A DNA stretch of 48,833 nt from JBBAFM01 sp041655415 (GTDB lineage: Bacteria > Bacillota > Clostridia > Peptostreptococcales > JAAYPU01). The notes beneath the pieces are model-generated. The model was not told the DNA's origin and searched no databases. It saw only the letters and a program-made list of their open reading frames with translations. Below are positions 33,530-42,635 of the stretch, one piece after another. Both the position numbers and the translations under genes were made by a program. The stretch's first letter is position 1, and every line of letters starts with the position of its first letter. Location of the stretch: positions 1 through 48,833 of the forward strand of contig CAYSBC010000007.1 of assembly GCA_964429195.1 (NCBI GenBank). The letters are read 5' to 3'.

Positions 33530-34880
33530 ATTTTATTTGATTTATCATTTGCCCTTCCAGGTTAAAAGTGTTGCTATCTGTTATCTTTACTTTTACGACT
33601 TCACCTTCCCAATCTTGATCAGGTGTATCAATAGTGAAGTTGACCAATTTATTAGTTTCAGTTCTTCCCGAGAGCTTAAGCTTATCTTTTTTACTCACAC
33701 CTTCTACCATAACATCTTGAATGGTATCTCGATATTCTTCGTTTTTTTCAGCAGAGACGGTGTTTTGAATACGAACAAGTTCATTAAACCATTCATGTTT
33801 TGTAGCCTTATCGATGGGGTCATCATATTCAGCAGCCGGTGTTCCTTGCCTAGCTGAATAGATGAAAGTGAAGGCTGAATCAAATCTTACTTTCTTGACT
33901 AAATCCAAGGTTTCATCAAAATCCTCTTTGCTTTCACCGGGAAATCCGACGATGATATCCGTACTGATTCCAATATCAGGAATAGCTTCTCTGAGCTTGT
34001 CCACAAGGCGTAAATAATCTTCTTTTGTATACTTTCGATTCATTTTTTTCAGTATCCTTGTACTGCCGGATTGTACGGGTAGATGGATATAGTTACAAAT
34101 CTTTTTATAGTCCTTCACGGTTTGTATTAATTTATCTGATAAATCCTTGGGATGGGATGTCATGAATCGTATTCTTTCGATGCCATCAATTTCACATAGC
34201 ATGATAAGTAAGTCTGAAAAATCCACAGGACTTTTTAAAGTTTTTCCATAGGAGTTGACATTTTGGCCCAGCAACATGATTTCCCTTGTACCCTCTTCAG
34301 CTAGTTTTGTAACCTCACGAAGGATATCCTCAGCTTCTCTGCTTCTTTCACGACCTCTGGTATAAGGTACAATGCAATAGGTACAAAAATTATTACAGCC
34401 GTAAGTAATATTGACTAAAGCCTTCTTGGAATACTTCCTCTTTACAGGTAGATTTTCAACAATTTCCTTTGCTTCATCCCATATACTTATAACTTTATTC
34501 TGTTCATCCTTGGTCTTCATCAATAATTCCGGCAACTCATGTACATTATGAGTGCCAAAGACAATATCAACAAAGGAGTGCTTCTTTTTTATAGTATCAA
34601 TAATATGCTCTTGTTGCATCATGCAACCACAAACAGCTATCACGACATCGGGTCTAAGCTTTTTGATATGCTTTAATTCGCCTAAATTACCGAAAAACCG
34701 AAGATCGGCATTTTCCCTGACACTGCAAGTGTTGAGTATAATAATATCTGCAGATTCTAAAGTATCATTAGAGGTATAACCCATATTTTCCAACATGCCT
34801 GCAATAATTTCCGAGTCATGTTCATTCATCTGACACCCAAATGTTTTAATGTGATATGTGTTGACATCAATTATGTCCAT
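33528..34880 (-). CDS. miaB: tRNA-2-methylthio-N6-dimethylallyladenosine synthase MiaB
   Basis: MiaB is the radical SAM methylthiotransferase acting on i6A37 in tRNA. The protein has 450 residues from the chosen start. The N-terminal cluster Cys lie in KTFGCQMNEHDSE, LNTCSVREN and AVCGCMMQQE. The radical SAM motif CNNFCTYC lies near residue 155, with a C-terminal TRAM domain. The start region is unusual: a hexamer repeat supplies in-frame ATGs at 34907, 34898, 34892, 34886 and 34880, without a good ribosome binding site. The innermost is used because MDIIDVNTYHIKTFGCQ fits the family. It overlaps the end of the aminotransferase gene. Confidence 0.94.
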   Translation of the reverse strand: MDIIDVNTYHIKTFGCQMNEHDSEIIAGMLENMGYTSNDTLESADIIILNTCSVRENADLRFFGNLGELKHIKKLRPDVVIAVCGCMMQQEHIIDTIKKKHSFVDIVFGTHNVHELPELLMKTKDEQNKVISIWDEAKEIVENLPVKRKYSKKALVNITYGCNNFCTYCIVPYTRGRERSREAEDILREVTKLAEEGTREIMLLGQNVNSYGKTLKSPVDFSDLLIMLCEIDGIERIRFMTSHPKDLSDKLIQTVKDYKKICNYIHLPVQSGSTRILKKMNRKYTKEDYLRLVDKLREAIPDIGISTDIIVGFPGESKEDFDETLDLVKKVRFDSAFTFIYSARQGTPAAEYDDPIDKATKHEWFNELVRIQNTVSAEKNEEYRDTIQDVMVEGVSKKDKLKLSGRTETNKLVNFTIDTPDQDWEGEVVKVKITDSNTFNLEGQMINQIK

Positions 34881-36102
34881 TGCCATTGCCATTACCATTC
34901 CAATCATTGCACGTTAAAATGCGATATTTTTCTAAACCCTCTTTAAAAATAGTCAAGGCTTTGCGAAGATCTTCCTCTTTTAATACATAAGCCATTCTTA
35001 TTTCATCTTTACCTAACCCCGGGGTTTCATAAAACCCCTCAGCTGGTGCAAACATGACTGTTTCGTTATCGATATCAAAGCTGGTTAACATCCAAATAAG
35101 AAACTCCTCAGCATCATTGACGGGTAGTTTTACGGTGACATAAAAAGCACCTGCAGGCTTCATGCAAACAACGCCATCCATCTGGCTCAACATAGTGTAA
35201 ACGATGTCACGGCGTTTCTGATACTCAGCCTTTATTTCATCAAAATAAGAAGGATCTAATTTATATAATTCAGCTGCTCCAATCATATCCAAGGTGCTAC
35301 AGGAAAGCCTGCTCTGGCATAGCTTCATGACATGATCGGCTAATTCTTTGTTTCTCGTAATCAAAGCACCTATTCGTGCTCCACAGGCGCTAAAACGTTT
35401 GGAAATACTGTCGATGAGTATGACGTTATCCTGGACATCCGGTAATTGACCAAAGCTTGTCATCGGGCTTCCATCATAAACAAATTCTCTGTATACTTCA
35501 TCGGATATGATAAAGATATTATGCCTCTTAGCAACATCGGCAATCATCCTCATTTCTTTGATAGTGAGCACTGTGCCTGTCGGATTGCCTGGATTGGTGA
35601 TGAGTATAGCACGTGTTCTCTTGGTAATTTTGCTTTCAATTTCATCCTTTTTAGCAAAATGGAATCCGTTCTCTGCCTTCGTAGTGATTGGTATAACCTT
35701 TGCTCCCGTACCTTTAACAAATATATTGTAATTGGAATAATAAGGTTCAGGAATGATGATCTCATCACCCGGATCCAGTATACAAAGCAAAGCAAATGTT
35801 AAAGCCTCACTGCCTCCGGTTGTAATAATTATATTTTCATCATTCAAATGAACATCATGTCTCTCGTAATATTTTCGCATTTCGGTGATAAGGGACGGTA
35901 TACCTTCAGAAGGCATATAAGCGATTGTCTCATCCTTAAAGCTCCTTATGGCTTCCATAAATACTGGGGGCGTGACTATATCCGGCTGACCAATATTCAA
36001 ATGATAGATCCTCTTCCCTTTAGCCTTGGCATCATTGGCATATTTATAAAATTTCCTTATAGGTGAGTGGGTTAGATTATTTAACTTTCTTGAAAATTTC
36101 AT
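34867..36102 (-). CDS. Class I/II PLP-dependent aminotransferase
   Basis: This is a 411-residue aspartate/alanine-type aminotransferase fold. The N-terminus has HLNIGQPDI; TNPGNPTGT carries the Asn contact; ISDEVYREF carries the cofactor Asp and Tyr; and the Schiff-base Lys is in DSISKRFSACGARIGAL (about 245). Substrates cannot be assigned. The C-terminal tail NWNGNGNGNGHN is low-complexity, encoded by AATGGN hexamers that overlap the start of miaB. AAGGA lies 14 bases before the ATG, a slightly long spacing. Confidence 0.9.
   Translation of the reverse strand: MKFSRKLNNLTHSPIRKFYKYANDAKAKGKRIYHLNIGQPDIVTPPVFMEAIRSFKDETIAYMPSEGIPSLITEMRKYYERHDVHLNDENIIITTGGSEALTFALLCILDPGDEIIIPEPYYSNYNIFVKGTGAKVIPITTKAENGFHFAKKDEIESKITKRTRAILITNPGNPTGTVLTIKEMRMIADVAKRHNIFIISDEVYREFVYDGSPMTSFGQLPDVQDNVILIDSISKRFSACGARIGALITRNKELADHVMKLCQSRLSCSTLDMIGAAELYKLDPSYFDEIKAEYQKRRDIVYTMLSQMDGVVCMKPAGAFYVTVKLPVNDAEEFLIWMLTSFDIDNETVMFAPAEGFYETPGLGKDEIRMAYVLKEEDLRKALTIFKEGLEKYRILTCNDWNGNGNGNGHN
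34876..34899 (-). repeat. AATGGN hexanucleotide tandem repeat at the aminotransferase-miaB junction
   Basis: Four tandem units AATGGT, AATGGC, AATGGC, AATGGA lie on the minus strand, preceded by a partial unit. In one frame they code the Asn-Gly tail of the aminotransferase; in the other they provide a ladder of ATG codons at the start of miaB. Confidence 0.85.
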
Positions 36103-36121
36103 GATGGTTATTAATATCCTT

Positions 36122-36928
36122 TCAATTTAAATTGTGATGTGCCACATGAACACATGCTTCAATGTCAACTTCAACTTCCTCTGCTGAGTCCGATTCTTTA
36201 GCACAATAAAGAAGATATTCGATATTGCCTTTTGTCCCCTTTATGGGTGAGTGGGTCAGCCCTTTTACTGAAAAGCCCAAGTCCTTTGCAAAGTCAATTA
36301 TGCTGTTTAATACCTCAATATGAATTTTTTTATCTTTTATTATACCATTCTTCCCCACCTGTTGTCTACCGGCTTCAAACTGAGGCTTTACCAAACAAAC
36401 AAGCTCTCCTTTATCTTTCAATACTTCGTATGCAACAGGTAAGACCAGCTTTAAAGATATGAAAGAAACATCAATAGTTATAAAGCCAATTTCATCAGCA
36501 AATTGGCTTTGATCAACATAGCGTATATTTGTTTTTTCCATTACAACGACTCGTGGATCGACTCTCAGCTTATAATCCAACTGCCCATAACCCACATCAA
36601 TAGCGTAGGATTTAAGGGCACCTTTCTGGAGCATACAATCCGTAAAACCACCTGTGGATGCTCCTATATCCAAAACCACTCTGCCGGATACATCGATATT
36701 AAAGTGCTGTAACGACTTTTCTAATTTCAGACCACCCCTGCTCACGTAGGGGCAACCTGTATCCTTGATGAGAATGGTCGATGTTCTTTTTATGGGGGTT
36801 CCTGCTTTATCTATTCTCTGATTGTCAACATAGACAAGGCCTGCCATGATAGCTCGTTTCGCTTTTTCTCTTGAATCAAAATAGCCTTCTTCCATCAACA
36901 AGGTATCTAACCGTTCTTTTTTTTCCAT
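36122..36928 (-). CDS. TlyA family rRNA 2'-O-methyltransferase
   Basis: The protein has 268 residues: an N-terminal S4 RNA-binding domain (about 5-65) followed by a FtsJ-like SAM methyltransferase (VVLDIGASTGGFTDCMLQ near residue 85; FITIDVSFISL near 150). The old hemolysin name is misleading; TlyA proteins methylate rRNA. AGAGGA precedes the start. It directly follows dxs, the usual Firmicute order. The nadK, argR and recN genes that often come next are missing; an aminotransferase gene is there instead. Confidence 0.92.
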   Translation of the reverse strand: MEKKERLDTLLMEEGYFDSREKAKRAIMAGLVYVDNQRIDKAGTPIKRTSTILIKDTGCPYVSRGGLKLEKSLQHFNIDVSGRVVLDIGASTGGFTDCMLQKGALKSYAIDVGYGQLDYKLRVDPRVVVMEKTNIRYVDQSQFADEIGFITIDVSFISLKLVLPVAYEVLKDKGELVCLVKPQFEAGRQQVGKNGIIKDKKIHIEVLNSIIDFAKDLGFSVKGLTHSPIKGTKGNIEYLLYCAKESDSAEEVEVDIEACVHVAHHNLN

Positions 36929-36939
36929 GAAGTAATCCT

Positions 36940-38805
36940 CTATTTTTTTATAAATTCCTTTATCTTTTGACCTATACTTTCTAAGTCTAATCCATAATTT
37001 TTTTCGAGCTGCTTTATATCACCGTGTTCTATAAATTTATCAGGCCATCCTATATTTAAGAGCTTAATAGGCTGGGTCCCATCTAAATAGGATGCAACAA
37101 TGCTTCCCATGCCACCATAAATAGAATTGTCCTCTAAGGTGATGACATGTTTGCTCTTACCTATCCATTGAAGCATGAGCTCTTTGTTGAAAGGTTTTAG
37201 GATCCTATAGTTTAAGACGGTTGCATTAATCTTCTCTTCTCCCAATAGTTTTGCGCAATTATAAGCACGCTCCACCATTCTTCCACTAGCTATGATACAT
37301 ACATCACGGCCTTCTTTTAAACACTCAATGGGTTCATCCACCTTGTAGTTTTGACTGATTTCCGATAAATCCAAAACCTCACCACGTGGATAACTAATGG
37401 TACAAGGTCCACCAAGTTTTAAGGCATAGTCCATCATCGCCTTCAGTTCATTTTTATCCTTTGGAATCATAATGGTCAAATTGGGCATATGGCTTAAATA
37501 GGATAATCCAAAGATACCATTATGGGTTTCACCGTCTTCTCCGACGATTCCACTGCGGTCAATACCTAAAGTGATCGGCAGTTTTTGAAGACAAATATCG
37601 ATGAGCAATTGATCATAGGCTCTCTGTAAAAATGTAGAATAAATTGCAATAAAGGGTCTTAGCCCATTGATGGCCAATCCGGCTGAATAACTCAATGCAT
37701 GTTGTTCAGCTATCCCCACATCAAAAAATCTGTCCGGATAGGTTTGTGCAAAATAGCCTAACCCTGTACCTTCTTCCATAGCGGCAGTGATAGCAACAAT
37801 TCGCTTGTCTTCCTCAGCCATTTCTATGAGCTTAGATCCAAAAACGGCGGAATAGCTTTCGCATTTCCTTTTGTCTGTATTTTTGCCGGTTTCCAAATCA
37901 AAAGGCGGAACACCATGGAACTTATCAGGTTCATTTTCCGCCAAAGGATAACCCTTTCCTTTTTTTGTAATGGCATGTATAAGGACAGGCACTTTGGCCT
38001 TTTTAGCGCTTTGCATCACGGATAAGAGTTCATGTATATCATGACCATCTACAGGACCGATATACTTGAACCCGAACTGTTCAAATATAACTCCGGATAG
38101 AATCAAGTATTTTACAAGGTCCTTGGCCTTTCCCATACCCGCATAAACCCCATTGCCTACAAGGGGAATTCCTGTTATAGCTTTTTTAACTTTCTTCTTC
38201 AATTCCGTATAGAAAGGTGCCGTTCGTAGTTTTGCCAAATGAGAGGAAATACCCCCAATATTCTTAGAAATAGACATCTCATTATCGTTTAATAAGACAA
38301 TAAAATTTGTTTTTAGGTCGCAAACATTATTCAAGGCTTCATAGGCTATGCCTCCTGTTAAAGCCCCATCACCTATAACCGAAACAACAGAATAATGTTC
38401 ATTTTTTAAATCTCGTGCCTTGGCCATACCAAGGGCAGCTGATATGGAATTGCTGCTATGCCCTGAATCAAAAAAATCATATTCGCTTTCATCTCGTTTT
38501 GGAAACCCACTCAGTCCTTTAAATTGACGTAAGGTATCGAATCTGTCTTTTCGACCGGTCAATATTTTATGGATATAGCTTTGATGGCCTACGTCCCATA
38601 TGATTTTATCTTCCGGTAAGTTGAACACTTTATGAAGTGCAAGGGTGATTTCGACGACACCAAGATTGGAGGCGATATGTCCTCCTGAGTGGGATACTTT
38701 ATCCAAAAGAAACTCTCTGATTTCTTCTGCTAATTTATTTAATTCCTCATCTGATAATTCTTTTAAGTCCTTTGGGCTGTTAATTTGATCCAAATATTTT
38801 TTCAT
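36940..38805 (-). CDS. dxs: 1-deoxy-D-xylulose-5-phosphate synthase
   Basis: Dxs is the first enzyme of the MEP isoprenoid pathway: thiamine-diphosphate-dependent condensation of pyruvate with glyceraldehyde-3-phosphate. The 621-residue protein has the N-terminal GGHIASNLGVVE, WDVGHQSYIHK, the ThDP motif GDGALTGGIAYEALNN (about 145), and the transketolase-like C-terminal domains with RFFDVGIAEQHA and DRSGIVGEDGETH. ATG 38805 with TGAGGAA is preferred over an in-frame TTG at 38817. Its neighbours ispA and xseAB are typical. Confidence 0.96.
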   Translation of the reverse strand: MKKYLDQINSPKDLKELSDEELNKLAEEIREFLLDKVSHSGGHIASNLGVVEITLALHKVFNLPEDKIIWDVGHQSYIHKILTGRKDRFDTLRQFKGLSGFPKRDESEYDFFDSGHSSNSISAALGMAKARDLKNEHYSVVSVIGDGALTGGIAYEALNNVCDLKTNFIVLLNDNEMSISKNIGGISSHLAKLRTAPFYTELKKKVKKAITGIPLVGNGVYAGMGKAKDLVKYLILSGVIFEQFGFKYIGPVDGHDIHELLSVMQSAKKAKVPVLIHAITKKGKGYPLAENEPDKFHGVPPFDLETGKNTDKRKCESYSAVFGSKLIEMAEEDKRIVAITAAMEEGTGLGYFAQTYPDRFFDVGIAEQHALSYSAGLAINGLRPFIAIYSTFLQRAYDQLLIDICLQKLPITLGIDRSGIVGEDGETHNGIFGLSYLSHMPNLTIMIPKDKNELKAMMDYALKLGGPCTISYPRGEVLDLSEISQNYKVDEPIECLKEGRDVCIIASGRMVERAYNCAKLLGEEKINATVLNYRILKPFNKELMLQWIGKSKHVITLEDNSIYGGMGSIVASYLDGTQPIKLLNIGWPDKFIEHGDIKQLEKNYGLDLESIGQKIKEFIKK

Positions 38806-38834
38806 AAAATTCCTCAATGTATAAACAATTTTTT

Positions 38835-39278
38835 TTACATCATCATTTTAGCAATCATAATTCCTAATAATGCACCTGAAATAACTTGAAAAGGTGTATG
38901 CCCAATTAATTCCTTGAGCTTTCTTTGCTCGATATGCTGAAAGAGCTTTAAGTCATTGATAATCTCATTAAGAAGATTCGCTTGAACCCCTACTGCACGT
39001 CGAACACCGGATGCATCATACATGACAATTACTGCAAAGGATAAAGCCATAGCATATTCCAAGGAATTGAATCCTAATTTTATACCAACTGCAGTCGATA
39101 ACCCCATAACAAGGGATGAGTGAGAGCTTGGCATACCGCCCGATCCCACTAACCGATTAAAATCAATATCCTTATTTTGAATAAGGTTGATAATAAACTT
39201 TAAGATTTGGGCCACCGCCCAAGAAACAAGTGTTACTCCCAATATTTGATTATCAAATAATTCATTTATAGTATTCAA
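38835..39278 (-). CDS. DUF212 / divergent PAP2 family membrane protein
   Basis: This is a 147-residue membrane protein with several hydrophobic helices and the acid-phosphatase-like motif GGMPSSHSSLVMG (about residue 48), as in Bacillus YuiD. The start is probably TTG 39278: GGAGG lies five bases upstream, there is no ATG in reach, and the frame open to 39290 contains that site. It lies between the prenyl synthase and dxs genes, so a role with prenyl phosphates is tempting but unproven. Confidence 0.83.
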   Translation of the reverse strand: MNTINELFDNQILGVTLVSWAVAQILKFIINLIQNKDIDFNRLVGSGGMPSSHSSLVMGLSTAVGIKLGFNSLEYAMALSFAVIVMYDASGVRRAVGVQANLLNEIINDLKLFQHIEQRKLKELIGHTPFQVISGALLGIMIAKMMM

Positions 39279-39304
39279 AACTACCTCCAATATCCTTTTA
39301 GCAA

Positions 39305-40201
39305 TTAAAATTTTCTTTTTTCAATGGATTTTAATAAATAGCTTAAAAAATCCAGGCCTTTGTATTGTGATACTATATTATAGGCTTCATTATGCAAACT
39401 TTCAATCTTTTTATAGGAAGCTTCCAGTCCATAAAGAGAGGGATAGGTTAATTTTTCGCTCTTACCATCACTTTTCACCGGCTTTCCAATCAACGCCTCG
39501 TCGCCGCAAATGTCTAGCAAGTCATCTGTTATCTGAAAAGCAAAGCCAATATGAGAAGCTATTTTTTCAAAATCAGCCAGCTCTCCATCATCTGCATTTC
39601 CTAGTAGAGCACCGGCTTTTACAGATGCTATAATCAAGGCTGTAGTCTTTTGGGAATGAATATAATGCAGGAGATGAGTATCTTGATGATTCCCCTGGCT
39701 CTTCATATCCGCAGCCTGCCCCCCAATCATACCCATAGAACCGGAAGCCTTAAAGATTTCTGTAGCAGCTCTTAATTTGTTTTTTAATGTCACTACATCA
39801 TCTCTGCCAGACAATAGATTCTCGGATATTATTTCCATAGCTCTATTTAAAAGCCCATCACCTGCTAAAATTGCAATGGCTTCCCCATATACTTTATGAT
39901 TAGAAGGCTTTCCTCTTCGATAATCATCATCGTCCATAGAGGGTAAGTCATCATGAATCAAAGAATAAGTATGTATGTATTCAACGGCACAGGCGTAGGG
40001 CATGATGTCCTGAGGATGAAGGCCAAAGTATTCAGCAGTAGATAAAAGAAGCATAGGCCTTAACCTTTTTCCGCCAGCTTCTAAGCTGTATTTTATAGCA
40101 TCACCTAATGGATGGGATGACTCATCAAAGGCAGGTAAAAAATCAAAGAGTGCTTGCTCAATGGTTTGTTTCATTGCTTCTTTTTTCTTTTCAAATTCCA
40201 T
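39305..40201 (-). CDS. ispA: Short-chain polyprenyl diphosphate synthase (farnesyl/geranylgeranyl type)
   Basis: The enzyme condenses IPP with allylic diphosphates. The 298-residue protein has the first Asp-rich motif DDLPSMDDDD near residue 85, the GGKRLRP segment before it and the second motif DDLLD near 225. Product length (C15 or C20) cannot be settled by eye. The start overlaps the end of xseB by 11 bases, with AGGGAG upstream. The xseA-xseB-ispA-dxs order is standard in Firmicutes. Confidence 0.94.
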   Translation of the reverse strand: MEFEKKKEAMKQTIEQALFDFLPAFDESSHPLGDAIKYSLEAGGKRLRPMLLLSTAEYFGLHPQDIMPYACAVEYIHTYSLIHDDLPSMDDDDYRRGKPSNHKVYGEAIAILAGDGLLNRAMEIISENLLSGRDDVVTLKNKLRAATEIFKASGSMGMIGGQAADMKSQGNHQDTHLLHYIHSQKTTALIIASVKAGALLGNADDGELADFEKIASHIGFAFQITDDLLDICGDEALIGKPVKSDGKSEKLTYPSLYGLEASYKKIESLHNEAYNIVSQYKGLDFLSYLLKSIEKRKF

Positions 40202-40415
40202 ACTCTTTCTCCCTAAAATCCTCTAATTCTTTGTCATAGACCTTGATTTTTTCTTGTGTGACTTCTATAATTTCTTTGCATAGCTTGTAATAGACAATTC
40301 CTTCTTCATAAAGCTTGATGGTATCTTCCAAGGATGTTTCACCACTTTTTAATTGGGCGGTGATTTTTTCAAGTTCATTCAAAGCTTCTTCAAAGCTTTT
40401 ACTCTTTTTATTCAT
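40191..40415 (-). CDS. xseB: Exodeoxyribonuclease VII small subunit
   Basis: This 74-residue helical protein starts MNKKSKSFEEALNELEKI and contains LKSGETSLEDTIKLYEEG, the XseB signature. It binds XseA to form exonuclease VII, which degrades single-stranded DNA. ATG 40415 with AAGGAGG nine bases upstream is chosen; the longer frame to 40451 runs inside xseA. It overlaps xseA by eight bases and ispA by 11. Confidence 0.94.
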   Translation of the reverse strand: MNKKSKSFEEALNELEKITAQLKSGETSLEDTIKLYEEGIVYYKLCKEIIEVTQEKIKVYDKELEDFREKEYGI

Positions 40416-41658
40416 CTTCTTCCTCCTTGCTATCCAAGTATTTTCCGTCATTTTTCTTTGTTTTGTGTTTTACAGTAGCTTCAATTACACCGTCTGTTAA
40501 CATAATAAAAATATTGTCACCTTCATTGATTCCTATAATCGATTTCACATTTTTCCTGTTGGAATCAAGAGTTATGCTATAGCCCCTCTTAAAAAGCACT
40601 TCCGGATTCAAATTTTCTAAATCGTTGTAAAAAATAGCAAGTTTGTTGCTATTTTCTTGGATCATTTCTCTAAGCTTCTGGCGTAATACATCGAATATTT
40701 CCTCATTTTTTCTGTCTGCTTTTTGCAGTTTTTCAAATAATGCAGCCTTAATATCGTCGATTCCTCTTTTATATAAAGAATTTTCAGCATTCGTAAGATT
40801 TCTATGAATGAATAATTGAATATCCTTCAATGAGAAAGTAAGCTTTTCTTCTAAAAGATGAATATCCGGAACTGCCATTTCTGCAGCCTGGGTAGGTGTC
40901 GCCGCACGTACATCAGCAACAAAATCAGCAATAGAATAGTCTATTTCATGCCCAACTGCTGAAATAATAGGAATAGCTGAATGATAAATGCTATCGGCTA
41001 AAATTTCTTCATTAAAGGCCCATAGCTCTTCTAAAGACCCACCGCCTCTTCCTATAATAATGGTGTCTATCTCTTTATATTCCTTGTTGATTAAGTCAAT
41101 GTTCGATGCAATCTCCTGTGCTGCAAATTCGCCCTGAACAAGGCTTGGAAATAAAAAAATTTCAACAAATCTATTTTTTTCTCGAATAACCTTGAGCATA
41201 TCCCTTATAGCAGCACCTGTTTCAGCTGTTATGATGGCAATCTTTCGGGGGAATGGGTGGAGTGGTCGTTTTTTTTCTATATCAAAATAGCCTTTCTCTT
41301 GAAGTTTTTCCTTGAGTCTTTCAAAGGCAATATGTAAATTTCCTTGTCCTTTTACATCAATATCGGTTACATTGAGTGTATAACTACCGCTTTTTTCGAA
41401 AACATAAACATAGCCTGCAGCAGTTACTTCCATTCCGTTGTCCATGATATACTTGATATAACGGCTGTTTTCCTGAGACACGTAGCAATTTAAACGACTC
41501 TTTTCATCCTTGAGGGTGAAAAAAATATAGCCATTACCATGGTATTTAAGATTGGATATTTCACCGATAACTCTGATATTGTTTAAAACCGGATCACTAT
41601 GGATGATTCTACTGATATAGTTATTGACTTGTGATACTTTGAGAGCATTAAGTTTCAT
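40408..41658 (-). CDS. xseA: Exodeoxyribonuclease VII large subunit
   Basis: XseA is the catalytic subunit. The 416-residue protein has an N-terminal OB-fold (ALKVSQVNNYISRIIHSDPVL and VIGEISN), then the nuclease domain with ITAETGAAIRDM, IIIGRGGGSLEELWAFN and AVGHEIDYSIADFVADVRAATPTQAAE. A coiled-coil-rich C-terminal region follows. It ends in an acidic EEEDE tail. The start overlaps the preceding gene by four bases (ATGA), so translation is coupled. Confidence 0.95.
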   Translation of the reverse strand: MKLNALKVSQVNNYISRIIHSDPVLNNIRVIGEISNLKYHGNGYIFFTLKDEKSRLNCYVSQENSRYIKYIMDNGMEVTAAGYVYVFEKSGSYTLNVTDIDVKGQGNLHIAFERLKEKLQEKGYFDIEKKRPLHPFPRKIAIITAETGAAIRDMLKVIREKNRFVEIFLFPSLVQGEFAAQEIASNIDLINKEYKEIDTIIIGRGGGSLEELWAFNEEILADSIYHSAIPIISAVGHEIDYSIADFVADVRAATPTQAAEMAVPDIHLLEEKLTFSLKDIQLFIHRNLTNAENSLYKRGIDDIKAALFEKLQKADRKNEEIFDVLRQKLREMIQENSNKLAIFYNDLENLNPEVLFKRGYSITLDSNRKNVKSIIGINEGDNIFIMLTDGVIEATVKHKTKKNDGKYLDSKEEEDE

Positions 41659-42635
41659 TTTTTCACCATTGAATCCAAAGCAAGAAAGGCAAGGCCCACA
41701 GCATTATCTGTAGAAAATGCCGGATTTGAAAAATGTATTCTCAATCCTTTTTCTTGTGAATACTCCAGTATATTTTTTCGAATATATTGGCTTGCTGAAA
41801 CACCGCCAACAAAAAGTATAGACACAGGATCGTATTGCCGGACAACTTGGTCTATAAGCTTTATTAAACATATTAAGATTTTAGTAAATAGTGCGTTAAC
41901 AACAAATTTCTTCTCTATTCTCCCATTTTCGATAACTCTTATGAGTTCCGTTTCTATACCGGACACATTAAAATCAAGGTTTTTAATATAGATATCTTTC
42001 GTGATGTTGATGTTGTTATCATGAAATTCACAAGCTATCTCATCCAGAAACTTCCCTGAAGGAAAGGGGTATCCAAGCTTGACCCCAATGCGGTCAATAA
42101 GTTGACCAAATGAAATATCCTTGGTCTGACCAACTATGTCGCAGGTGTACCGATCATTTTCCTGATTTGTAAGCAATATTTCATTTGTACCACCGGATAT
42201 ATGAAATACAATGAGGTTTTCTACCTTATCAATCTTGTTATGGATTATGCCTCCGCGAATATGCCCTTCCTGATGGGAGAATTCCTTATAATCGCACTTT
42301 AAGGCTCCTGTCAGTATTTGTCCTGCAGCCTTCCCACTTAAAAAAGCGGGCATATAGGAATCTTCAATATTTCTGGGTTGCCCACTAACGGCTATGGTTT
42401 TTATACTATGACCTTCTTTGACAAGATGAAAGGCCCTGTCAAGCAAGATAGGAAGATTTTGCGTATGCTTAAAAACAGCGTCTGATTGTCTCAATCCTCG
42501 CTGGCCTTCTTTTACCCCTAAAACAATTCTTTCATCAAAGAGGATATCATAATTTTGGTTAATCAAAGAAACAGATGTCGTATAATTGCTGGTATCAATT
42601 CCTAATACATATTCACGGGTTTTCATTACCATCAT
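41655..42635 (-). CDS. TsaD-like (Kae1/M22) ATPase-fold protein
   Basis: The 326-residue protein has the ASKHA fold with the N-terminal phosphate loop DTSNYTTSVSLI and the C-terminal VGGVSASQYIRKN segment. It resembles a divergent TsaD/glycoprotease paralogue found in clostridial nusB-xseA clusters. The canonical HMEGH metal motif of TsaD appears here as HQEGH in FSHQEGHIRGG, so at least part of the metal site is kept. It is probably not the main tRNA t6A enzyme. The start is uncertain between 42635, 42632 and 42626, all overlapping the end of nusB; the ribosome binding site is weak. Confidence 0.78.
   Translation of the reverse strand: MMVMKTREYVLGIDTSNYTTSVSLINQNYDILFDERIVLGVKEGQRGLRQSDAVFKHTQNLPILLDRAFHLVKEGHSIKTIAVSGQPRNIEDSYMPAFLSGKAAGQILTGALKCDYKEFSHQEGHIRGGIIHNKIDKVENLIVFHISGGTNEILLTNQENDRYTCDIVGQTKDISFGQLIDRIGVKLGYPFPSGKFLDEIACEFHDNNINITKDIYIKNLDFNVSGIETELIRVIENGRIEKKFVVNALFTKILICLIKLIDQVVRQYDPVSILFVGGVSASQYIRKNILEYSQEKGLRIHFSNPAFSTDNAVGLAFLALDSMVKK

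Noticed and set aside
36122..36928. Hemolysin annotation for the TlyA-type protein
   Set aside because: The S4 plus FtsJ-like domains show an rRNA methyltransferase; the hemolysin name is historical.
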